Positions 12,094 through 24,800 of a stretch of DNA of 64,000 nt are shown in pieces. How positions within the stretch are numbered: the first letter of the stretch is position 1; each line of letters opens with the position of its first letter. The notes below the pieces were generated by a model that searched no databases, was not told the DNA's origin, and saw nothing but the letters and a program-made list of their open reading frames with translations. This DNA is from Rostrohypoxylon terebratum. Its lineage: Eukaryota; Ascomycota; Sordariomycetes; Xylariales; Hypoxylaceae. The stretch covers positions 62,001 to 126,000 of the forward strand of contig MU385906.1 of NCBI GenBank assembly GCA_022497145.1. The letters run 5' to 3'. Both the position numbers and the translations under genes were made by a program.

Positions 12094-14665
12094 ATGGCGC
12101 CTTCATTTCTAAATTTCAAAGACTTTCGACGACGGTCGCGAGCTAGCATCCGCACCGATCGTTCTACCGATACCTCGAGTTACGACGACCATCAGAGCCA
12201 GAACACAACTCCTACCAATGGCTCTATCACACCGCCTTCTATAACGGCTAATTCAGATCCAGCGCTCAATGCCCAAATCAAAGACCAGTCCCAACCGCCT
12301 CCAGTTCCCGCCAACAGACCACCACCTCAACCTCAACCCAATCCTAACAACAGATATAGCGTATCCGGAATGGCTGGCCTGGGATCCCCTGCGCTCAACG
12401 GCAAATCTTCACTGCCTGTATCTCAATATGCTCCTCGAATTACCAACCTCGGAGAAAATACATGGGTATGGTGAAATTTCCCTTTCGTCTGAGGCTCTAA
12501 GTTGTGTTGATCCTGGTCGGTTCATATTACAAAAAACTTCGGCGACTCTTGTATGAAGGTATTGTTATCTCTATGTACTAATTGTGCGACAGGTCTCGCA
12601 AAAAATCCTCCTTATCAATGGCATGGTAGGGGAACCAGGTCAACGATCGCTCGAGGGGTCTGTTACGGTTTGTAAATTGGACGATGGATTCCCACCTACC
12701 TATTGGCCAGTCTGCGAGTCGCAGTTTAAAGCTATGGTTTACCTTGTGCCGGGCGCAAACAGACTTCGTTTCGACTTCTCGAGCCCGAAGCTTGCCAACA
12801 GCGGATCCTCGAACCCGATCCATTCGTCGTATCTTACGGTCCATATGGTTCCTCCGATGAACTCGCCGCCGCTGCAACTTGCCATTCTCCTTGCAAAGGA
12901 TTCTCCGGGCAAATTCGACGCAGTTCCCGCTCGCATAGAGAGGGAAGGGAACAATCTCGATACAGCTATTCGCAAGTTCCGAATGGCGGCTTACCTGTGG
13001 CAGGCGTTCACCGCAGAACAGATGTGGAGAAATAAGCTTGGTCGACGAGTATTCAGATTTGAGGAGGAGTGGACTACAGGTACTTGCAATTACCGGGACA
13101 GGGAAACGGGCATGATGCGATCAGAGGCGCGCATCCACGTCATCCGATCGGACAAGACTATGGCCGAGATAAGAGACCTAGATATTGCGCAGCAAAATCC
13201 CAACGCATCAAAGAAGGGTGACCTTTACGGTATTGCTGCTGATGCGCTGAAGAATTATTTCAAGCCGCTTCCGGGACAGACGCAGTATGTCTCGGTGCTG
13301 ATCCTGGACTCTCACTGGGATACGGAATCAAAGATTGTCACTGGGCATGCAGCTTTGGGTGGGAATTCTGGAGACCTGCATATGGCAATTTTTGGATCTC
13401 ACGCTCTACAAAGTTACCCCACGAGTTTCGAAGAGGTTGTCCCGGCTTTTACTGACTGCACACCTACTGACACCAATTTTGTCGCCAATGACTGCAACGA
13501 ATCTGGAAGCTCTTGGGAAGCTGCGAATATTGGCATTGGCGCTCATCTCCACGAAACCGGTCACCTTTTTGGATGCCCGCATCAGGAGAATGGGGTCATG
13601 TTGAGGGACTACGTTACTTTAAACCGCACATTTGTAGCCCACGAGGCTTATTCCACTCGAACTAAGTCGAAAGGAGGACCGGTATCCCAGGCTGACGAGT
13701 GCACTTGGCATCGCCTTGATTGCCTACGGTTTCGCAGCCACCCGTGCTTTAGGCTACCCAACGATCCGATATTAAACCCAGATGCGAGCGTCCAGGCCTG
13801 GCCAGTTGAAAATGGTCACGTTCAGATAACCGCAGCTACGGGCGTGTCATTTGTGGAGATCTATCCAGAGGGCGATGATCTCTGCCACACTTGGATCGAA
13901 TATCCGTTAGAGAGTGGTCCTGTACAGCGGAACTTAACTCTCACAGAGCAAGAACTTCGAGACAGACTGCCAGAGAAAAAGCGGCGTTCGAAGATCAAGG
14001 TTTGCATCAAGTCGCATGGCGGCGGAAATCTTGATATAGATGACTTCCACAACTTGTGTTCGAAATCATCTTCTTTGAAGATATCTTTTGGCAAATCGGC
14101 ATATCGAAGTGTTAAACTTGGCTTCTCACAGATGGAAGGCAGCGAGCCCCAGGAGTTCCTCTTTACAAGCGCCAAGGAGAAAACCCGCGTGCTTTCCCGC
14201 GTGGTAGTATATCACGGATTTGCTGTGGACGGACTCGAATTCTTCTACGACGACGATTCGAGTCAGTTATTCGGAAAGCGTGGAGGCAAGCCTGGCGGTG
14301 ATACATTTGAACTGGGTTAGTCATCACCGATATCTCTTGAGCAACACTTATCTCTAACCGCCTTAGATGTTCGACGCGGGGAATATATAACTGGGTTTTT
14401 CCTGAGATCGGGACTATGGATAGACGGCATCCAAGTCTTGACGAGCTTCGGACGAAAATCGCCCATTTATGGTAATGCGCATGGTGGATCTCCGTACGTA
14501 TTGGTTATTTCTACTTCTTTCAACCTCTACTTCACTCTCGGGCTAATTTTGCTGACAATATCACTTAGCCACACACTTCTTCCACCGCGCGGCTATACAC
14601 TCTGCGGAGTGACTGGATCCTGCGCAGCGTGGGTTGACGGTTTCGGCGTCATCATCGCGCGATGA
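12094..14665 (+). CDS. Metzincin-like zinc metalloprotease with C-terminal jacalin-like domain
   Basis: Four exons (12094-12465, 12593-14315, 14367-14493, 14569-14665) join in frame to 772 residues. ATG 12094 has a good ACC context. Residues 1-124 are a Pro/Ser-rich disordered tail. The central region carries HETGHLFGCPH at residues 444-454, the metzincin HExxHxxGxxH signature with three zinc-binding His and catalytic Glu445. Family knowledge: this matches the fungal Metallopep family typified by yeast YIL108W, whose substrate is unknown. The C-terminal part (about residues 610-772) has the SGLWIDG and GY..CG..G.. WVDGFG repeats of a jacalin-like beta-prism fold, a putative sugar-binding module. 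No signal peptide is seen, so the enzyme is probably intracellular. All introns are GT-AG. High confidence for the protease, moderate for jacalin. Confidence 0.9.
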
Positions 14666-16201
14666 ATAAGACATTCGGTATAAACTCTGAGTGAACGATA
14701 GGGGTTGATGAAAACAGGAAACTGTATTCTCCCTTCACGTCAGATTACCAAACTATATCCCTCCGGGATTTTATGGGTTTTCGCATCTGCATATTCATTT
14801 GTTACGGACGGCATAATATCCCGGGCATACACAGGATTCGCTACTTGGGTTTTCTCTTGTTTATTCGCTTCGCATCTGACTTACATAATTACCGCATCAC
14901 ATTCGCGTCGGACCGCAGGAATGTCTAAGGAAAGGGTCAGGTTTGATCTGGTGAGCATAGCAACAGGGACAGGTAATCCGATACCACCACCATCCTCATA
15001 GATGGGAAACAGTTGATTGTAGGGCTCAGGGGGGTGACGTCATTAAGCTAAGTCACCGAAGAGTATACATGCCTCGGACAGCTTCGCCTTGGGTTGTCTT
15101 TCGAAGGAGAAATACCCTAATTATTTACGCTGGCTGCTTTTTTTACCAGTCGAGCTACTCAGGGGGGAATGAGACTAGAGACAGTGGTGTTGCTACCCAA
15201 ATCTTTGTACATAGGTAGTAAGCAACATCCAGGAACTAATAATGTGTCTCTGTGCCAGAAAGAGGGCCACTTGAAAATGTGTCGTGTTGTTTCGTGAATG
15301 GTTGCCGTTGCGGTATCTGTTAAAGGAGTTGGATTATGTGAATGTGCTTACCTATACCCGACATGATTTAACAACCAACTCATATATCTAGATCTAGAGG
15401 TATGTATGATATGCAACAGAGAAAATGCCCTGGCAGCCCTGGCCAGCCCTGGTCAGTGTTTATTAATATGACGACTTAGACGTTAGAAGGACATGATTCC
15501 AATTGGTGATATTTGGTATTACTTAGGTAGTACCTGTACCTGTACCTGTACCTGTACCTGTCTGTACGTACCTAGAGCTACCTGTAAAAAAGCTTGGTAC
15601 GATAATACTACAAAGTTACAGGGACAAAGAAAGTTGGGAACTACTATGTAAGCCTCCCCCGCGCTTGGCCTAACATGGACTAGCTTAAACTGGACGTGTC
15701 CAAATGACGGCATCAATGATGCTGCGCCTGCCCGACGCCAAAATAACCCATTTTCTGCTTCCAGGGTTTATTTTTTGCGGCCTCCATTCATTCACTGGAT
15801 AGCTGCTTCTTAACTTCAACACCCGACAAGTCAGTTTCGCCGGTGTCGGAAAATACTGATTTAAGAGATTCCTAATTCTTACATCGGTATTTCTAGAAAA
15901 GCACATGCCTAATTAGATTTCGACTCTTTTCTTTTTTTCAACAAAACAACTTTTGCTGTGCTATTTCGACGACGACAACCGATCAACAAAAGATTCTCTT
16001 TGTGAGAGAGACGAGAATATAGTATCGAGGAACTAAAGAAGCTTGGCAACACAGATTGTTATCATTGAGTTGTCTCAATAGATATAAGGATAAAGAAATA
16101 TCATCAACTTTCTCCGAGAACGACGAGAGCAAACAAGATACCTTACTTACCTAGTCGATCAAGCGGTGTAGCGAGAAAGACTCGACATCGACACAGGAAG
16201 A
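14666..16201. other. Intergenic region between metalloprotease and phosphatidylserine synthase genes
   Basis: 1.5 kb with no supportable gene. It holds an ACCTGT hexanucleotide repeat (15531-15561) and, from about 15900, an A/T- and purine-rich leader leading into the PSS start codon. Confidence 0.6.
15531..15561. repeat. ACCTGT hexanucleotide repeat
   Basis: Five consecutive ACCTGT units in an intergenic region; each GTAC-containing junction is self-complementary. Confidence 0.88.
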
Positions 16202-17353
16202 ATGTCGAAACGAACCGGCAGCGGCAGCAATGGCGCCGTATCCAAGATCAATGCTGCGGAAGAGCCTTGTATGTCGTCTATCTATACAATGCCAAGCGAA
16301 TGAAGCTATCTCGTGGTGATGAGCTAGCTTCCCATAGATGTTCCATACTGACGACGCTGTTGTGTGTAGCGTACAATAAGCAAAAGGATCTCCTATCCTC
16401 AGCCACGGGAGGCCACTTTTCCCTATTAAAGGCTTTGCATATGGCAGATTACATTACTGAGCTCAATGGTATATATCACCCGTCATCTACTTCTAAACTT
16501 TCATTATTGGTACCTCAAAAGATATTTTTATCCTTATTTGTGTTATATACATCAACAATGCTCCATTGCTAACAAGCTTGGCTGGTTTTAATGTGTAGGA
16601 TTTTGCGGCATATCATCCGTCTTCTCCTCCCTGCGATACTGCCTTGGCGACCCCGCGGACAAGACGAACTTGTACCTCGCGCTCATCTTCCTGCCCTTCG
16701 GATTGTTCTTCGACTTCATGGACGGCCGAGTCGCGCGGTGGCGGAAGAAGAGTAGCATGATGGGACAAGAGTTGGATTCGCTGGCTGATCTGGTATGTGC
16801 CACTTACATACGTTCGCTTTCTTTCAGTATCACCTCGCCAAGCCTAGCGGGGATGTCTGTGTTCTCGATGTGCCCCTCCCAATATACATCATATATCACA
16901 ATCCGAGGGGCAACCCTGCTTAACCCTTCACTGTGCAATTAATTTGAGTAGCCGGCTAACTCGAGTCCTCGCCCGTAGATATCGTTCGGCCTTGCCCCAG
17001 CTTGCGTCGCATTCAGCGTCGGACTTCGCACCCCCCTCGACCACATCCTCCTCACCTTCTTCGTGCTCTGCGGCCTCACCCGACTCGCGCGCTTCAACGT
17101 GACCGCGTCCAGCGGCGGTATTCCCAAGGATGCATCAGGCAAAGCATCATACTTCGAGGGCACGCCCATCCCGACGACTCTCGGACTCGACGCGCTGATG
17201 GCGTGGTGGGTTAGCAATGGATGGGTGCTCGATCAAGTGCCCGGAGGCGTTTGGTTCGAGGGCACGGCACTCGAAGTCCACCCCATCGTTGCGCTGTTCA
17301 TCGTCCACGGATGTCTGATGTGTAGCAAAACCCTACACGTTCCGAAGCCCTAG
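16202..17353 (+). CDS. CHO1: CDP-diacylglycerol-serine O-phosphatidyltransferase (phosphatidylserine synthase)
   Basis: Four exons (16202-16268, 16370-16468, 16599-16792, 16979-17353) give 244 residues. The enzyme makes phosphatidylserine from CDP-diacylglycerol and L-serine in the ER membrane, the entry step of the PS to PE to PC route. The CDP-alcohol phosphotransferase signature is complete: Asp97-Gly98-x2-Ala101-Arg102-x8-Gly111-x3-Asp115-x3-Asp119, within DGRVAR ... GQELDSLAD. Hydrophobic segments flank it (residues about 80-95 and 120-160), and the protein ends with another (about 220-236). The downstream LCGLTRLARFN and FEGTPIPTT motifs are typical of type II eukaryotic PSS. The length is close to yeast Cho1 (276 residues) with a shorter N-terminus. 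Introns sit in conserved coding regions and all are GT-AG. Confidence 0.95.
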
Positions 17354-18159
17354 ATCACTCCGTCTTCCTGGATATCCAAAAGAAGAAAAAAAAACCTGCG
17401 AGGGTTTACAGGAACGGGATATCCGTCTGTATCTGTACGGCCACCTAGATTTCTTTTTCTGTCTCAGTTGACAAGGCTGCCACGTAATTCATCTATTCGA
17501 GTGCTTTTTCTCTCTTTCCGGGTCGAGCGCGGGAGCAGAAACGGTGGGGGGTCTGCTGGGTCGGCGGCTTGATACCTACTTCTGCCCAAAGTAATGATTA
17601 GGGGATACGTACCTACGGAGGGGGGAGGGCCTTACATGCATACGCCAGCGTCTTGTGGTTTTTCTAATGCTCTTAACCTACGTTCCGGCGGCTGGCTGGG
17701 TTGATCTGGGTGGGTAACAAAAGAAGAGAAAAAAAAAACGCATACGGGAAAGAGGAGAGAAGGGGAGAGAAGGGGGGATAAAAAGAGGCAAAAAGAGGCA
17801 AAACATATACGTTGACGTTGATGTGGCATACACATGGCATGCGGTTAGGGTTAGGCATAGATTGGAATGATAACACCGAACAGGGCGGCACGGCACTTTC
17901 TGTTTCGCTCCTCTCTGCATGATCTGATTTCATTTCCGATATGATGTGATGGTCATAAAAAATCTTACACATGAATCATGCATTAATTGTGAGCAGCGGA
18001 ATACCATCGTGGGAACCAGCCCTGGGGGCCACTCTCCATCTGGTTTATGTATCATAGGACTATCTAATCCAAATGATAACTCACTATCCATTAAGTCGCG
18101 CACTCAATATTCTTCTCCAGTAATAGTCGTCACGATACCCAGAACTCAACTTGGGATCT
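17354..18159. other. Short intergenic region between convergent genes
   Basis: 0.8 kb between the ends of the PSS and UCH genes. It contains purine-rich runs (about 17725-17800) and a two-unit TTAGGG at about 17845, too short to be a telomeric relic. No gene is seen. Confidence 0.6.
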
Positions 18160-19951
18160 CTATCCCATCTCTTGTATAAGCTCTCTCAGCACACCCTTCT
18201 CGGCGAGCGCCTTCACCCATTGGTGTATAGCCGGCGTATAGTCGCGCTGCCGTCCGCGCACCGTCTCCACGGCCTCGTCTACGGCCGACAGCTCAGCTAC
18301 GTACTGTGCGTTGAGGGATTCCTGCTCCGTCTTCAGCTCCTGCGCCGATTGCAGAGCTGCTGCGGTGTCGAAGTCGGGCTGGCTTATCCTACTCGTGAAG
18401 GACTCCGGAAGCACTGCCTTTTCGAGGTGCTCGGACGTCATGTTTCGTTGCTCTGGGCGCATGTCGGTGAATATCTCGTTCGGGTCCGGGACCGTCCAGG
18501 CAGGATCTTTGCTAAAGTGTTCCTGTAAGGTACGGGAACAGGCAAGGCTCGTCGCGAGCTCCATGCATAGCGTCTTGAGGGGTGATTGACAGATCGCTAA
18601 GAGGCTGTATGACGACATTTCGGAATTGCGCATCATGCGCTGTTGGATAGCTGCGCTCGCCGTGTCAAGCCACGAACCTCCAAGATCACCTACGGGGCCT
18701 AGTCATAGGTTAGGAACCATAATCAATACAGGGATAGCAATTTGACTTACCAAGCCGTAGGGGCTTTGACTGTAGGCCGTCCAGTTCCCACGTCTGGCCA
18801 TTTTTGGGCACATAGGCAATGTAGTGATAGTTTGTCTCAACATTGGCTTTTGAGCGCTTAGCTCTAGAGGACTTTTGTGCCTTCTTCTTAAATGATTCTT
18901 CGTACTTGTTATCGAGAGCTAGATCTTCGGCAATGAGGTCAATGCGTCTATTGCTTTGTGTTAATAATGACTCCCTGTAGGCAATGTTTGAAAGTGTGGA
19001 GTGGCGTACCTCGCGACCGAGTTATGCACACTCCGAATGAAATCATTCCTGTCAAGTTCGCTTCCTCGATGAGGCGACGGTAGCGCCTTAGTACTCTCTC
19101 TGAATTCCCGGAGTTGAACGCCGAGATTTATGTCTTCGGCATTCATGATGATATTCATGAGGGCAACAGTTGCACAAGCATTAGCAGTGGTCTTGATATT
19201 GGTTAGCTTATGCGTGTAATCTAAAAGTGCAATACGGGACATGTACCTGATTGGCGAACCAAAGATCATCGGGACAATTCTCGCGGCTATCGTCGCTTCG
19301 TTCGTTATCACTCTCATATTCATACAAGAATATGAGACCATGCACCGGTTTTCTATTAGATGTTAGCGCATGGCAACTCGAGAATATCTATGTGTGAACC
19401 CACGGTAGGAATCCTAAGGTATCTGGGTCGAGGCTGTATACTTCTTGAACTTTGAAGTCTTTGGCCTCCAACTCTTGCAGCATCGCATTGAAAAAGCCCT
19501 AGAAAGGAGTTAATTGAGTATACACTTATGATAATTTAGATGATTGACTGACGGGTTCAGATTCAAGTTCGACCCAACCTCCATATTCCTTACGTTCACC
19601 AGGGTTCATTCGAGTTAGGATATCCTCGAGGATAGGTGCGACATCTTCGGGGATTATGTTACTAGTGGCAACCTGAGTGGCCTTCCGCTTGGGGCGAGGT
19701 TGCTTGACGGAGGGTTGAACAGATATAGTAGGACTAGGATTGACATATTCATCGTCATATCTGGAAGGTGGTTTCTTCAATCTTGTTGTACGTCGGATAC
19801 CATCGTTTCCTTCGGGGACTAGGTCTATTAGTCGAACGGGAGTCTGAGAGGGTATTTCGGGATGAGCTTCGTCGCTTCTGGTAAGGGTAGAGGTATTCAT
19901 AGTTTCTGTATGATTCACTGGGGGTTCTAATTTGGTGTCAGGGGTAGCCAT
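18160..19951 (-). CDS. Ubiquitin carboxyl-terminal hydrolase, UCH37/BAP1 type (peptidase C12)
   Basis: Six exons on the minus strand (19951-19553, 19498-19404, 19352-19247, 19191-19010, 18947-18751, 18689-18160) give 502 residues. The catalytic set is complete: oxyanion Gln200, nucleophile Cys206 in NACATVAL, His302 in NYHYIAYV and Asp317 in WELDGL. The enzyme cleaves ubiquitin C-terminal conjugates. The C-terminal segment ending WVKALAEKGVLREL resembles the UCH37-like domain, which in UCH37 docks to the proteasome and in BAP1 to chromatin partners. The first 130 residues are a disordered extension with basic clusters (RRTTRLKKP, PRPKRK) that look like nuclear targeting or DNA/chromatin binding. 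The nearest characterised relative is probably fission yeast Uch2. The partner cannot be told from sequence. Confidence 0.92.
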
Positions 19952-21838
19952 TAAGACGATGTCAAATTACGTGATACCAGCGTGAAGAAAGCAAGGGATG
20001 GAAAGAAGTGTGTAGAAATGCGAAGCTCGGCTCGGCGAGTATGAAAATGATTAGTGTAGCAGCACGTTGTCGGAGGGAAATATAGACGTGGGTATAGAAA
20101 AAGAAGGCAGGTGCTGGAAAATGTTTTTTGTTTGTCTAAGCTTGTTGTGATATGCCTAGAAATTGAAAGTGCAGCTGCCCTTGACCGTAGGACCACGAAG
20201 AGTCGTGGAAAGGTGCGGTGTTCCAAAACCAAAACGTAGGTTTTGACTCATTTAACTCTGCAGACAGTTAGTTTATAGAATTGACTTTATTCGCTCTTGT
20301 ATGCAAGATCAGCCTTGACTGATGTGATGTCTAGTGAAGATGGACGAGGTTGGAAGAACGTTGAACGTAGGATATTTCCATTGAAGATTAATCATTATGT
20401 TGTCCATTATGCTGAACTTTCAGACTAACGATGTCATATTGAATTAGGATTTTGTTGGTGAATGAACTGAATGAACCGAAGGAACCCTAGCTCCCAATGA
20501 AGCTTTGAGGTCCAAAGGTTTTAAGATTAAGACCATTGGAAACCAAGAGACGATAAAGTCAGGAATTTCATACCTCTGTGAATGCATCTTGGCTTTCTAT
20601 CTTGCCCGAGCTGCCTAGTCAGGTTCCTACTAAGCTGAACGAGAAAAAAAAAGAGATAGACGCCTGTATCCAGAAGCCCCGTCTTTGATTTGATGTCTGT
20701 CTTAATACAGAATACACCTCTCACTTAAGATTGGCCCCTATGCTATTTGTACTTTCTCTTATGAGGCTAAGAGTCTATGACTGGCGACGTGAATGACGTG
20801 CGATGCGATCGAGCCGGAGCAACAAGGCTGACGTAACACAGTATATTTGTCGTTTGGGCAGTGTGATGTGTGATGTGTGATATGTGATATCCATGGATGG
20901 CTGTTTGGTCGCCTCTGAAAACTGCAGGATTAATATATCCAGATTAAGCTTTGAGGTAAGATGATTTGCCAATCTATAGTTGGTATAAAATGGAGAAATA
21001 AAGATAAAGATGGATATGAGGTTCGGAATTCAAAGGTTGGAAAGGATGAGGAACATTGAAGCTCATGCCGTTGCAGTTCGCAGTTGCAGTTGCCGTTGTA
21101 GTTGCAGTTGCAGTTGTGCAGATGTGCTGTGTGATGTAGCTTCCCTGTTTCTATACTGATTGGGAGGTACTTTGATCCCAGTGTGCCTGGCACCTGCATA
21201 TGAAGCTCTAGTTCCCCACTTATCTTAAGCTTAAGCTCCCGTCTCCGTCTCATTCAAGTTAGCTGCCCCGCAGATACCTGGGTACATACTACAACAACCA
21301 GTGACGTCCGGCACGGCAGGAACGTTGAGCTAATCTCTGTCTGTCTGACATCTGTTAATTTGGACAGCTGCTGTCAGCTGGGGTGTGATCAAATTCCCAT
21401 CCTTTTTCCAAGCTTGGCACCCATTCAGACCATTCAGAAATTTGTGAGTTTCTTGACGCGGCGCGTCGTGATCCAATCTTTGCTGAGTTGGTATTTACTG
21501 ATTTTTCTCATCACCTAAAAATTTCCGCCCTCCCTGCAAGCTCATGCAAGCTTTGCCAGGTATTTACCTCTCTCATACCTCTCTCTCTATCCCTTTGTTT
21601 GATTTTCAAGTTGTCTAAACTTCAAAACAAGTTCGACAAACTGGTTGAACTGGTCAAATTAGTCAAACTGGAACTAAAACTAATGTCAAGTCTTTTTTTC
21701 TCGTAGACGAAATTGACTAATCACCACCAATACCACCGCCACCCGATACCCGTCGATACTGCCACTCGAGCCCCTTCCTGAGATCGATCTACCTGTCGAT
21801 CCTCTAGCCTGCGATCTTGATTTGATCACTGCTTCCCG
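19952..21838. other. Divergent promoter region between the UCH and POM152 genes
   Basis: 1.9 kb upstream of both genes. It contains a GTTGCA hexanucleotide repeat (21068-21117) and, near 21560-21720, a CT-rich then leader-like stretch before POM152. No supportable ORF. Confidence 0.6.
21068..21117. repeat. GTTGCA-type hexanucleotide repeat
   Basis: About eight imperfect 6-bp units (TTGCAG/TTGCCG/TTGTAG) in the UCH-POM152 intergenic region. Confidence 0.85.
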
Positions 21839-21871
21839 ATGGTTTGGCGTTGCCATCACGGAATGCGATGA
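21839..21871 (+). promoter_or_regulatory. Upstream ORF overlapping the POM152 start codon (ATGA)
   Basis: An ATG at 21839 opens a 10-codon frame whose TGA (21869-21871) overlaps the POM152 ATG (21868-21870) as ATGA. Its second internal ATG lies at 21863. If the transcript starts upstream, translation of POM152 from 21868 would require leaky scanning or termination-reinitiation. The overlap is seen directly; the regulatory effect is inferred. Confidence 0.5.
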
Positions 21872-24800
21872 ATAATATTGGCACGCCAAACGTGGGTGTT
21901 GGGGGCTTCCCGCAGGCCGCTAGAGGACATCAGAATCAGCATCAACCTCAAGGTGCCGCACCAAGGGTACACCTCCCAGACGCCCCCGAGAACAACCCGA
22001 ACTTCGCACTTACTAGTCAACCTTTAATACCTCTCACCCTCATCGATGCGCCCACTCAACGCTTCTATGCCTGCGCTGTCTACGTTGCCTTGCTAGCATG
22101 GCGTTTCTACGACTGGGTACAGATGCTGGAGGATAATGGCGGATCCTTCTATTTCTTTTGCAAATGGATTCTCTTCGACTTCATTTTCTTCTTCTCCTTG
22201 CCATCCTTGCGGATCCCGTGGCTCGAACTTTCTTCGCCTACGACCACCATGATATTCTTCGGACACATGGTATTCAACTGGCTATTGATGTTCAATATCC
22301 CGGTACCCTGGCATGGTTGGCTTCTGGGACTCGCCAAGATCTTTTACGACAAAGAGCTCGCCATATCGGAGCACAATGTCAAGGTCTCAAGCATTTTGCA
22401 CAATTCATCCCTCATTATGGGCAAGCAAATCATTAATATCCTTCCCGAAGGGTGAGTATCTTTTTATAATTGTCATGCATCCACTAAACGCCGCTAATAT
22501 CTCATCATTAGATCTGCCCTCCTCAACCCCGAGAAGCACCCTTACTGCTTGGGCCAAGGACACAATATCGCAACTGTACCCATCTACTTCAATGCCACGG
22601 TACCTGTCGAAGTTGAACTCATGCGTTTTGATTTGGAATCAGACAACCAAGAAGTGGTGAAGCTTAGCCGCAAAGAAATCAAGGAGATTGGTAGACAGTC
22701 TACAAGAGCAGTCGAAGATGGATCACTGGGTATCTACAGATACGATATGATCTTGAAGAAGCCCGGCGTCTATCAGCTATATAAAGTTCTCGATGAGTAC
22801 AAGCTCGAGGTTCAGAGGATCACCGAGCCTACATACATCGTCCCTTGCCCCAACGCTAGGGTCCGTACGGCACAGTCGTCAACTAAGTGCCTCGGCGAGC
22901 TATCTAACCTGTCGCTTGATGTTTATGGAACGCCGCCTATGAAGATCGTTTATAGCCGGACAATCAATGGCAAGGACCATAGTTTCCATTTCCAGAGCCT
23001 GCAACCCGATGGATTTTCGTCGCCTCTGATCGGCCCCCAACGGTCGTCTGGCATAATGCCTTTGGGCGAAGAAGACTACAGCTGGGCTAGGCCCCGGGTG
23101 GTCGAGGTTGGCCTGAACGAGTCAATGACAACCCAGGGCGAATGGCAATACTCTATTGACGAGGTTCATGATGTTTTTGGCAATGTCATCCAGTATCCTC
23201 ACTTTGATGACCCTGACGCAAAGCCGAAGCCGAAGCATTTGTATCAGAACTTCAATGTCAGGGAACGCCCTCGAGCTACTATAAGAGGTTGTGACACCCG
23301 CAACCCTCTCAAAGTGGCAAAGGGAAAATCTGCAAAGCTTCCTATTGCGATAGGGCGCCCGGGCCAAGAACCGTCAGCATCTGCGCATACTTTTACGTGG
23401 ATCTTCTCCCCCTGGAACACACTTACCAAGAGCGGCGATCATGGCGATGTTATCGAGGTCGGTTCCTTTACCACTAAGAGTGCAGGCGACCAGCCCACGA
23501 TCTCTACTCCAGGATTGTATACCCTTAAGTCTGTGTCTTGCGATTCTTGTGAGGGAGAGATAGAGGAACCTTCGTCTTGTCTGTTGCTCAACCCGCTCGA
23601 ACCTACACTGACGATATCATCCGAAGAGATCCCGGATAAGTGTGCCGGCAACTCCATCGGACTTCGCGTCAACCTGGACATGATTGGAACACCTCCTTTT
23701 AGGATTGCATACACGGTTAGCAGCGATACCGAACAGAATAGGCGGGAGACGGTCGAGATCAAGGGTCTTCGGCAACAGATTGACCTTCTTCCTAGGAATG
23801 CTGGACGGTACCAGTATCGGTTTCAAAGACTCGATGATGCTATCTACAGCGTCCCTCTACCTTCGACAGACGAGTACTACCTAGAACAGAATGTCAAGCC
23901 ACCCGCAACGGCCTATTTCAGGATGGGAAGTCGTACCATCAACGCTTGTCTTGACCAGCCGATCAAAATGGAAGTGCTTCTTCTCGGGGACGGTCCTTTC
24001 ACGCTGGAATGGGAATTGATACACGACGGTAAAAGAAAGTCGGAAAAGGCTACCGATATTACCGCTGATGTATTCACCATCAAGACCGCGCCGCTCTCTG
24101 TCGGTGGAGAGTATACGTTAGCCTTGAAGAGTATCCAGGACAAGACCGGATGTCGTATCTTCCTCAAGGAAGAGACTAAGATCTCGGTACGACGCCAACG
24201 GCCACGTGCTGCGTTTGGTCTTATCGAAGGCAAGACAACAACTACAGTTGTTGAAGCTTCCTCTGTCGAGCTTCCTCTGAAACTTTCTGGCGACGGGCCT
24301 TGGAAAGTGGGTTACCGGAACTTGAACGGCAGTTCTAGCGAGAGACAGCTTCACATTGCACGATACAGCAACGACTTCATCAAGGCAACGGAACTAGGCG
24401 TATACGAGATCATCGATTTGACGGACGATATGTGCCCTGGAACTATCAACCCCAAGGCCAAAACCTTTGAGGTCAAATGGTTCCCGCGCCCCGAACTGTC
24501 CTTGATACCAAGTGAAGCCATTGAGGCAGTCGAAAAGGAAAACAAATTCGTCAAGAGAGATGTCTGTGAAGGCGATATTGATGGATTCGAGGTCGCACTT
24601 AAGGGTAAATCCTCATTGTATCTGCATGCTCCTTTTTATCTGTGCTAACAAACTTTTAGGGTCTCCTCCATATCACGTCGAATATGACGTCCGACATAAG
24701 CCTAAGTCAGGTGGAGTTTCTATTACCAGGAAAGAGTTCGATGCAGCTCTCGGGAAAGCATCTATCTCGCTAGATACGGCCAAGGCTGGCTTATACACAT

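Noticed and set aside
17840..17856. Telomere-like TTAGGG units
   Set aside because: Only two units, too short to indicate an interstitial telomere.
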